Assembly: GCF_029889745.1 (NCBI RefSeq)
Contig: NZ_CP123639.1
Span: 934,501 to 998,500 of the forward strand
Direction: 5' to 3'
Length of the DNA: 64,000 bases
Origin: Ligilactobacillus faecis
GTDB lineage: Bacteria > Bacillota > Bacilli > Lactobacillales > Lactobacillaceae
The stretch's first letter is position 1; each line of letters begins with the position of its first letter. This document shows, piece by piece, positions 47,278-54,700 of this stretch. Made by a program: the position numbers and the translations under genes. The notes beneath the pieces are model-generated. The model was not told the origin of the DNA and ran no database searches. It was given only the letters and a program-made list of their open reading frames with translations.

Positions 47278-48372
47278 ATGGATATAGATATTCTAGCATA
47301 TCTTGAAGCAGTACTCATGTATACCGCGTTTACCAATGCTGACCAAAACAGGGAGTATTCTATTGAACAAGTTGAAGAAGGCTTTGTTTTCATACCAATC
47401 TACCCTATAACCTATGTAATAGATGAATCGTTCTATAACAAGCTATTTACAATTCTTAATCTAGCCTTGACGCCTATGTATACTCTAATTCGCCCTTTAA
47501 CAATGCAAGTGGTTACATTAGAAGGAAGAGACCCGTCAAGGTCAAGGGGATTGTTAATACCAGCACGTAAAGGTAAACCATCACGATTAAAAGGTACTCT
47601 AAAGGAATTAGTAAACCAATCGAAAGAAAAAGACGGTATAGCAATTATGAACCTTATCACGTGGGATTACATTAGGAGCCCCCATGCCTGTATCACCGGT
47701 GTGAGTGGTTCCGGGAAATCGTATTTCCTGAAGTACCTATTCATGATTTGTTCAACTATTGGTGACACAGTTGCGATTGACCCTAAAGGTAGTGATTTAG
47801 CAAGGTTAGCTAAAAAGCGAGGGACGGAAGATATTGTTATACCACCGTTTGTTAATGGTGAAGATGGAAAAAATGGTATTGGTGGTAGATTCCTACAAGA
47901 TGTGATCAATACTTTAAAGCGGGTGGAATCCATAATGTATGAACGTCAAAGTAAGCTATATCAAACAACCAGTAGAGTTTCAACAGATTATCGTGAATTA
48001 GGTATAGAGCCCATTTTTGTATTCATTGATGAATTATCAGCATTAATGACAGGGGCAAGTAAGCAAGTGAAACAAGATTTCCAAGATACTTTAACTAGGT
48101 TAGTAGTACTAGGTCGTGAAGCAGGAATTTATCTGATTTTGTCCATGCAGTCGGCAAGAGCGGAGTATTTACCAACTATTGTTAGAGATTCGATTTCTTT
48201 ACGTGTTCAGCTTGGACGAATTAATTCAGAAAATACACGCTTTTTGTTTCCTGAGCTATCAGAAATGCCTATGGTACCTATTGGTGGTAAAGGTTCGGGG
48301 ATACTTTCAATCGCAGGAGACCCACGTTATGCAGGAATTGAACCAGTTTTGACACCGACAATTTTAGATTAA
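47278..48372 (+). CDS. FtsK/TcpA-like coupling ATPase
   Basis: DNA-pumping or coupling ATPase that would deliver the nicked element to a conjugation machine. Walker A is GVSGSGKSYFLKYLF (near residue 140), Walker B is FVFIDELSALM, and LVVLGREAGIYLILSMQSA follows, typical of the FtsK-SpoIIIE/TcpA group. The length (364 aa) is shorter than Tn916 Orf21 and lacks long N-terminal membrane helices. ATG 47278 has no ribosome site. A strong AAGGAGG (47233-47239) instead fits ATT codons at 47245 or 47248, in frame, giving an N-terminus of LSNRNSHEPMDID. The true start may therefore be a rare ATT. Confidence 0.87.
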   Translation: MDIDILAYLEAVLMYTAFTNADQNREYSIEQVEEGFVFIPIYPITYVIDESFYNKLFTILNLALTPMYTLIRPLTMQVVTLEGRDPSRSRGLLIPARKGKPSRLKGTLKELVNQSKEKDGIAIMNLITWDYIRSPHACITGVSGSGKSYFLKYLFMICSTIGDTVAIDPKGSDLARLAKKRGTEDIVIPPFVNGEDGKNGIGGRFLQDVINTLKRVESIMYERQSKLYQTTSRVSTDYRELGIEPIFVFIDELSALMTGASKQVKQDFQDTLTRLVVLGREAGIYLILSMQSARAEYLPTIVRDSISLRVQLGRINSENTRFLFPELSEMPMVPIGGKGSGILSIAGDPRYAGIEPVLTPTILD

Positions 48373-48386
48373 GAGAGGTAGCGTAA

Positions 48387-48986
48387 ATGTTCTATTTTAA
48401 AAAGTTTTGGATTATTCCGGAATTGTTTTTGTTGATGTTGTGGACTATATGTAAGTATGTAGGCCCATATTTTATAAAATTTATCATTAATGCATTATGG
48501 AGTGCGAGTGCTAGCGGTAAATTATCATTAAATCCTACTAATTTAATAGCAAAAATGCAAAGCTTAAATGTTAGTTTAGCGGTTTTAGAAAGTAAAGTGC
48601 TTCATATCATTATTTTAATTGCGGTATTAGTACTGTTGTGGCTAGTAATCGACCTATTTAGTGGCCAATTAGTAAGAGATATTAAGTTAGTTCCAATTAT
48701 AAAATTTCTTGTTCGTGATGTAAATCAGGATAGCTTAAATGTAGTGATGGCGGAAGAAAATAAGGCTAATGAATGGATTAGAAGAAGCAGAATTATTAAA
48801 TGGAAGAAAAAGTTGGTATTCATTATGCCGATTGTAGCTAATGGTACGGTTATGAAGATAATTAAGCAAAGATGTGAACAAGATTTATTAGGTTGCCTAT
48901 CAGAAAGTTTTAAAACAGTTAATTGGACGCCGATTGCACTAAAAAAGGGAGGGCTTGTGAAATGGGTTATCGTGAAACAAAAATGA
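48387..48986 (+). CDS. Membrane protein of the mobility module
   Basis: 199 aa, not recognised by family. Two hydrophobic segments: an N-terminal one (FWIIPELFLLMLWTICKYVG) and a second near residues 72-92 (HIIILIAVLVLLWLVIDLF). The rest is basic and soluble (NEWIRRSRIIKWKKK). Starts 14 bp after the coupling ATPase behind AGAGAGG. It may anchor the ATPase at the membrane, which would fit an ATPase lacking its own helices; this is inference. Confidence 0.75.
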   Translation: MFYFKKFWIIPELFLLMLWTICKYVGPYFIKFIINALWSASASGKLSLNPTNLIAKMQSLNVSLAVLESKVLHIIILIAVLVLLWLVIDLFSGQLVRDIKLVPIIKFLVRDVNQDSLNVVMAEENKANEWIRRSRIIKWKKKLVFIMPIVANGTVMKIIKQRCEQDLLGCLSESFKTVNWTPIALKKGGLVKWVIVKQK

Positions 48987-49180
48987 GTAAGTACTTTATC
49001 AAGAAGGCTGAAAAAATTAGAGTTACTCGGATTAGATACACCGAAAATTATATTGAAAGAGAACATACAATGGCTCGTATTAGCTTAATTACTGGAGTTT
49101 TATATTTGTTCGGTGGCAGTTTAAGTCAAGCTAAACGTCAATTTGAAGTGTGGAGCTATCTCCGCTCAAGGAAGAATTAA
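48962..49180 (+). CDS. Small basic protein overlapping the membrane gene
   Basis: 72 aa from ATG 48962 (MGYRETKMSKYFIKKAEKIR), with GGGAGG about 9 bp upstream, inside the 3' end of the previous gene (25-bp overlap). Strongly basic, with one moderately hydrophobic stretch (ISLITGVLYLFGGSLS). Function unknown. The overlap implies translational coupling in the mobility operon. Confidence 0.6.
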   Translation: MGYRETKMSKYFIKKAEKIRVTRIRYTENYIEREHTMARISLITGVLYLFGGSLSQAKRQFEVWSYLRSRKN

Positions 49181-49187
49181 TAATTGA

Positions 49188-49251
49188 GCACTCCTAAAGG
49201 TGAAGACTGCTTTGCGTCAGCAAAGAGCAGAGTCTTCACCTTTTGGAGTGC
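49188..49251 (+). repeat. 64-nt imperfect stem-loop upstream of the replication origin
   Basis: GCACTCC pairs with GGAGTGC, AAAGGTGAAGACT with AGTCTTCACCTTT, and CTTTG with CAAAG at the tip. It is followed by the short palindrome GAACCGCTTGCGGTTC (49261-49276). It could be a Rep-binding or single-strand origin structure, or a terminator for the preceding operon. Confidence 0.6.
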
Positions 49252-49291
49252 AAACGAGGAGAACCGCTTGCGGTTCGGGCTGTAGGCCTTT

Positions 49292-49327
49292 GATGTAATG
49301 GGGGTTACTACGACCCCCCATTACATC
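49292..49327 (+). other. Rolling-circle double-strand origin with pMV158-type nick site
   Basis: A hairpin (GATGTAATGGGGG with CCCCCATTACATC) exposes TACTACGAC at 49306-49314 in its loop. This is the known nick sequence of the pMV158/pLS1 plasmid family, cut as TACTACG/AC, i.e. between 49312 and 49313. It lies 34 bp upstream of the matching rep gene. It may also act as the origin of transfer. Confidence 0.85.
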
Positions 49328-49360
49328 AGTAATCAATAATCAAGCAGAGCAGGTGATGAA

Positions 49361-49942
49361 ATGAAGGTGAAGCAAAAGGAAGTAAGGTCATCAAAATGGG
49401 CATTTCTTGTATATGAAGAAAGTGCGCCGAAAGACTTTATTGAAAAGTTAAACAGTAAGCATGTACCTTATATTTTGAGTCCGTTACACAACTTAGATGT
49501 TAATTCAGAAACAGGGGAATTAAAAAAAGCTCATTGGCACGGGTGCTTATTCTTTGAATCGTTGAAAAGTCAATCACAAGTTTCTGAATTACTTGCAGAT
49601 TTGAATGGTCCTAAATATGTTGAAGTAGTTCACTCCCCTAAAGGTATGTATGATTACTTTGTCCATGCTGAAAATCCTGACAAAACCCCATATAAAGTAG
49701 AAGATATTAAGTCAGGTTGCGGATTTGATTTAGTGAAATTCATGCGTGAACAAGGTGAAGATGAATTTGTAGCTAAAGTTATTGATGTAATTGAGGAAAA
49801 TGATTTTTATGAATTTCGTGAGCTTGTTTCATACGCAAGAAAAGAAGATATGGAACTATTAAAACTTATTATTAGTAGAGCTTATTTTTTCGTAAAATAT
49901 TTAGATTCAAGAAGAAATGCGATGAGAGATAATGAAAAATAG
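49361..49942 (+). CDS. rep: Rolling-circle replication initiator/relaxase, RepB (Rep_2) family
   Basis: 193 aa, close to RepB of pMV158 (about 210 aa). HUH endonuclease: the metal-binding motif is KKAHWHGCLFFES and the catalytic Tyr lies in GMYDYFVHAENPDKTPY. The N-terminus RSSKWAFLVYEESAP and LSPLHNLDVN fit the family. The protein would nick at the TACTACGAC hairpin upstream and start rolling-circle replication of the excised circle, and could double as relaxase for mobilization. No helicase domain is present, so a host helicase such as PcrA would be needed. ATG 49361 has a modest AGGTGAT site. Confidence 0.88.
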   Translation: MKVKQKEVRSSKWAFLVYEESAPKDFIEKLNSKHVPYILSPLHNLDVNSETGELKKAHWHGCLFFESLKSQSQVSELLADLNGPKYVEVVHSPKGMYDYFVHAENPDKTPYKVEDIKSGCGFDLVKFMREQGEDEFVAKVIDVIEENDFYEFRELVSYARKEDMELLKLIISRAYFFVKYLDSRRNAMRDNEK

Positions 49943-50041
49943 CTGTTGTTCAACCGGCCAAAGTAAAACGACAGCTATAGTGATAGTAAAATTGGGGAAG
50001 TAACTAAACTATCATGTTCATTATCTAATAAAGAAAGGATA

Positions 50042-50254
50042 ATGGCAACTATGGATAAACAAATGATAAATTTTGAAGACCTGGTAAAAATGGGTTTTCC
50101 TGCTAATCAGGCAAGAAATATTATTCGGGAAGCTAAGGGAATACTTGTATCACGAGGATATGGGTTTTATAATGGTAAACGAGTAGGGCTTGTCCCATCA
50201 TCAGTTGTTGCGGAAATTATTGGCTTACCATCAATAGATGAAGGGGCAGATTGA
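50042..50254 (+). CDS. DUF3173-like small protein, excisionase candidate
   Basis: 70 aa (67 if started at ATG 50051). NFEDLVKMGFPANQARNIIR and GYGFYNGKRVGLVPSSVVAE match the DUF3173 pattern found just upstream of tyrosine integrases in Gram-positive ICEs and IMEs, where a helix-turn-helix excisionase-like role is proposed. AAAGGA sits at 50034-50039, closer than ideal to 50042. Its stop overlaps the integrase start. Confidence 0.75.
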   Translation: MATMDKQMINFEDLVKMGFPANQARNIIREAKGILVSRGYGFYNGKRVGLVPSSVVAEIIGLPSIDEGAD

Positions 50255-51462
50255 TGATGAAAAAGACAAGATATGCTAATGTTTACCAAGATAGTAAAGG
50301 AAATTTTTTCTACCAAGTGTTTCTTGGTCGTGATGAACATGGAAAGCAAAAATTTAAAAAGGGTAGGAAGGACACAAAAGGTAATCCATTTTCCTCTGCT
50401 AGGTCAGCATATATTGAAGCTGTAAAAATTAAGAATAACTATTTTGAGAGTAGCGGTAAGGTAATTTATCGCATGACCTACAAGACCTTTATGCTGAAGA
50501 AGTATATTCCTAAGTATAAGGGAGATGTTGAGGAAAGTACTTTTTTATCGCATTCTAAAGCTTTTGATTATGCAATTAATCGTTTAGGTGATAAGTTACT
50601 TGAAGATATTACAGTACTTGACTGTGAGGAGTATCGTACCTGGCTACTAACAGAAAGTGGATTTTCTAAAAGTTACTGTAGCATGGTTTATATTTCATTT
50701 CGCCAGTCATTAGAATACGCTGTTTCAGTAGGTATTTTAGATGTAAATGTTTCAAGGAAAACAAAGTCAATTCCTAAGGGAAAAGCAGTAGTTGCTTATT
50801 GGGATAAAAAGCAATTTGAAAAGGTTATTTCAAAATTTTGTATTGATGATTACCATGAATATTTTTGTTTCATGATGATTTGGTTTTACTTTATGACTGG
50901 TGTTCGAGTTAGTGAAGCGTTGGCTTTGAAATGGTCTGATATTGATTTGAAAAATGCTAAAGTGCGAGTTCACCACACGTTGGAATACAAAAATAAACAA
51001 AATTATACCATTAAGCCATATACTAAAACAGCTAGCGGAAAGCGAGTTATTTCGCTAGATTCTGATACAGTTAATTTTCTGAGAAAATGGAAAAAGGTTC
51101 AAAGAGAACACGGGGTTAGAAATTTTGTTATTTCTTATGATGATACTCCAACCAGTCGATCGGTGGTTAATAAAATTGTTAAGAGGTATGCCAAATTAGC
51201 AGGAGTACCGGAAATTGAAGCTAAGGGGCTTAGACATAGCCATGTTTCATACTTAATCAATGAATTTAACGCAGATGTGTTGACTGTATCGAGACGTTTA
51301 GGACACTCCGGACCAGACATTACTCTAAAACATTACAGCCATTTATGGAATAGAAATGATGATAGCCTAGCTGAGTTGATGACGGGTAACATAAAGGTTA
51401 AATTTTCTAGAAAAAGACAAGCAAGTTTTAACGGTAATCAGGTATTTAAAGTCAATAAATAG
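50254..51462 (+). CDS. int: Tyrosine-family site-specific integrase
   Basis: 402 aa from ATG 50254, with AAGGGG (50241-50246) 7 bp upstream. The N-terminus has an AP2-like arm-binding region (YQDSKGNFFYQVFLGRDEHG), followed by a SAM-like core-binding domain. The catalytic domain carries Arg in MTGVRVSEALALKW, the HxxR of KGLRHSHVSYL, the His of LGHSGPD and the nucleophile Tyr in LKHYSHLW. It catalyses integration and excision between guaA and the circular element. The gene lies 81 bp from attR, the usual position. Confidence 0.93.
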   Translation: MMKKTRYANVYQDSKGNFFYQVFLGRDEHGKQKFKKGRKDTKGNPFSSARSAYIEAVKIKNNYFESSGKVIYRMTYKTFMLKKYIPKYKGDVEESTFLSHSKAFDYAINRLGDKLLEDITVLDCEEYRTWLLTESGFSKSYCSMVYISFRQSLEYAVSVGILDVNVSRKTKSIPKGKAVVAYWDKKQFEKVISKFCIDDYHEYFCFMMIWFYFMTGVRVSEALALKWSDIDLKNAKVRVHHTLEYKNKQNYTIKPYTKTASGKRVISLDSDTVNFLRKWKKVQREHGVRNFVISYDDTPTSRSVVNKIVKRYAKLAGVPEIEAKGLRHSHVSYLINEFNADVLTVSRRLGHSGPDITLKHYSHLWNRNDDSLAELMTGNIKVKFSRKRQASFNGNQVFKVNK

Positions 51463-51465
51463 CCT

Positions 51466-51486
51466 GTTTGCCAAGTGTTTGCCAAA
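51466..51486 (+). repeat. Right-end GTTTGCCAA iterons (possible integrase arm sites)
   Basis: Two direct GTTTGCCAA copies at 11-bp spacing immediately after the integrase stop, matching the left-end pair in orientation and period. Confidence 0.6.
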
Positions 51487-51542
51487 CAAAGTAAAGTAAG
51501 TAAGAAACATTGATATGATAAGATTTTTAGAACTAAAATTGT

Positions 51543-51557
51543 ATCGAATGGGAATAA
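51543..51557 (+). other. attR, right attachment core
   Basis: ATCGAATGGGAATAA, identical to the end of guaA at 40608-40622. Confidence 0.88.
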
Positions 51558-51651
51558 TGAACTAATTAATTTGGCGACGGAATGCCTGTTTAACAGCAAA
51601 GAATAACGAGGTAGTCTATCAAAAATCATTGATGAAGTCTAGTGCAAGAAT

Positions 51652-51679
51652 TTTTTGTGCTAGGCTTTTATTGTATAAT
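51652..51679 (+). promoter_or_regulatory. Possible promoter of the Type ISP gene
   Basis: TTTTTG (51652-51657), 16 bp, TATAAT (51674-51679), about 70 bp before the ATG. The element overlaps a hairpin (TAGTGC with GTGCTA). Confidence 0.4.
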
Positions 51680-51747
51680 ATTGATATTATTTGTCGCAAT
51701 TTACATAATTTATTGTCAAGATGACAATTTGAAAGGGTACGTAAAAT

Positions 51748-54700
51748 ATGAGTACATTTAACGAATTAGTAAATCAAATAGATAATAATATAACAAATCA
51801 AAGAGATAGGGGCACAGCTTTTGAAAAGTTGGCAGTTGCTTATCTAAAGAACGAACCGGCGTTTAAAAATAAATATTCTGATGTTTGGATGTTAAGTGAA
51901 GTACCAATAGAATATAATATTTCTAAACAAGATACCGGTGTTGATATTGTCGCTAAAGATCGTGTCACGGGAAAACTTACCGCAGTTCAAGCTAAGTACT
52001 ATAAAGGAAAAGTAGGAAAAGACACTATTAACTCTTTTATTGCTGAAAGTTGTAAAGATTACTACGCTGATGGAATGATTATTTCATCAACTGATGATTG
52101 GAATAAAAATGCTAAAAAAGCAACTGAAGAATTATCAAAAGATATTTCAATCATTGGATTATCACAACTTCAAAATGCAAATTTTGATTGGCAACTATTT
52201 GACTTTGATTCCCAAAATGAAAATTTAAGTTGTGAGCCTAAAGAATTACGAGATTATCAAAAGGAAGCGATTGAAAAATCCTTAGCGTATTTTAAAGAAA
52301 ATACACGTGGGAAGCTTGTCATGGCTCCAGGGACAGGGAAAACCTTTACAAGTTTGAAGATTGCCGAAGCACTAATGACAGAAACAGACACGGATAATTT
52401 TAATGTCTTATACTTAGTTCCAAGTATTCAGTTACTTTCGCAAACACTATTTAACTGGAATTCTGATAAGTCGGATGATATTTCAATGGTTTCATTTTCC
52501 GTTGTATCTGATAAAAAGGCAACGAAAAAGAAAACAGGTGTAGATGACTTAAGTGCTAAAGATGTTGGTTTTCCTGCTACAACTAACGTAGATGAACTAT
52601 TGGAGAATTATACTAATGTTCGAAATCAGGCACAAAAGACGATGGCGGTGGTATTTTCAACATACCAATCCATTGATGTTATTTCTAAAGCACAAAATCA
52701 AGGATATCCTAAATTTGACTTGATTATTGCTGATGAAGCCCACCGTACTACTGGGGCAAGTCAGATGGGAGACGCTAGTGTATTTACTAAAGTTCACGAT
52801 AATAGCATTGTGAAGGGAAAGTTACGTCTTTACCAGACAGCAACACCAAAAGTTTATGGTCCAGAAGCTAAGAAGAAAGCAGATGATAATAGTATGGTTA
52901 TTTCATCGATGGACGATGAAGCAAAGTATGGTGTAGAAATATTTCGTTTAGGTTTTGGAGATGCTGTTTCACGAGGATATCTAACGGATTATAAAGTATC
53001 AGTACTTGCGGTTAGTGAAAATTACATTAACAAAAATATGCAGGCGGTTATGGCTTCTAGCACTAGCGAACTCGATACGAATGATATTGGTAAAATTATT
53101 GGCGTGTGGAATGCTATGGTTAAAAGAAATGGTATTACTGGCGAAATTACGGGAGCACCAATGAAACGTGCAATTGCCTTTACCGATACGATTGCTCATT
53201 CAAAACAAATTGCCGAAGAGTTTAATTATGTAATAAACGATTATCTTGGAGCACAAGCAGATGATAGTTTCTCTGTTGATGTTCACCATGTTGACGGTGG
53301 ATTAAATGCGCTTCAAAAGAAAGCTCAGCTTGATTGGCTTGCTAGTGATATGGAAGATAATGAAGCTAGGGTATTGTCTAATGTTCGTTTTTTAACAGAG
53401 GGTATTGATGTTCCTAACTTAGATGCTGTTATTTTCTTATCACCTAAGAAATCACAAGTTGATATTGTTCAAGCCGTTGGGCGAATTATGCGTAAATTTG
53501 AAGGTAAGGAATATGGTTATATTATTTTACCAGTAGTGATTGATACTAACTCAGATCCCGTGGCTGTTCTTGACAATAATGATAGGTATAAAGAAGTCTG
53601 GCAAGTACTAAATGCTTTACGGTCAACTGACGAACGTTTTGAAGCTGAGATCAATAAACTTGAACTTAATAAAAAGAAGAGTGGCAGAATTAATGTTATT
53701 GGGACTAACACATCACCTAATGAAGCCGTTACAGAAGATAATGGTAAGAATATTGAAAATGGTGAAGGTAATCAACCGGTTCAACTTGAATTAGATTTAG
53801 ATGAGATGTCAGATTTGGAACAAGCGTTTTATGGACGAATTGTTAAGAAGGTGGGTGATCGCCGTTATCTTGAAGATTGGTCTAAAGATGTTGCTGAAAT
53901 TGCTAAGCGTCATATTACTAAAATTAACGATTTGATTGATAGTAGAGAAGAAGCAAAAACAGCTTTTAATATATTCTTAACTAGTTTACAGCACAATATT
54001 AATTCATCAGTCGATAGAAAGCAAGCAATTGAAATGTTGGCTCAACATCTTATTACGCAACCTGTCTTTGAAGTTCTTTTTGAGGGTTACAGTTTTGTTA
54101 AGGATAACCCAGTATCTCACGCTATGAATGATGTGGTTGACGAATTTTCTAAGTATGGCTTTGATAAAGAACAAAAAGAATTGGCACCATTCTATAAATC
54201 TGTAAAATTAAGAGCTTCTGGAATTGACAATGCTGAAGCCAAGCAAAAGATTATTGTTACACTTTATGATAAGTTCTTTAGAACTGGTTTTAAAGAGACT
54301 ACTGAGCAGTTAGGAATTGTTTTCACCCCGGTTGAAGTAGTTGATTTTATCATTAATTCAGTTGACTATGCTTTAAATAAATATTTTGGTAAACGTCTTT
54401 CAAGCAAAAATGTGCATGTTTTAGACCCATTTACTGGAACGGGTACCTTTATAACAAGAACCCTTCAATATCTAAAAAGACAGATGGATGGAGGAGAAAT
54501 TACGTTTGAAGATATCCTCTACAAGTATAATCACGAGTTACATGCTAATGAAATTATTTTATTGAGCTACTATATTGCGTCGATTAATATTGAATCTGTT
54601 TTTGATGAAGTAAATGGTCCTAACCATGGATATCAACCTTTCGAAGGTATTGTCTTAGCAGATACATTTGAGAGTACAGAGCGTGAAGGTTCATTTGTGG

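Larger units (their letters stand above)
40608..51557 (+). mobile_element. Integrative mobilizable element in guaA carrying a type III R-M system
   Basis: About 10.9 kb between 15-bp direct repeats (guaA end and 51543-51557). The order is mod, res, an unknown minus-strand gene, a small protein, a TcpA/FtsK-like ATPase, two small proteins, a rolling-circle origin, Rep, a DUF3173-like protein and the tyrosine integrase next to attR. No mating-pair formation genes are present, so it could only be mobilized with help. guaA is a known integration target, and IMEs combining a Rep_2-type (PF01719) relaxase/replicase with a TcpA-type coupling protein are known from streptococci. Genes here favour ATT/ATA for Ile, unlike the flanking chromosome. 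Confidence 0.88.
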
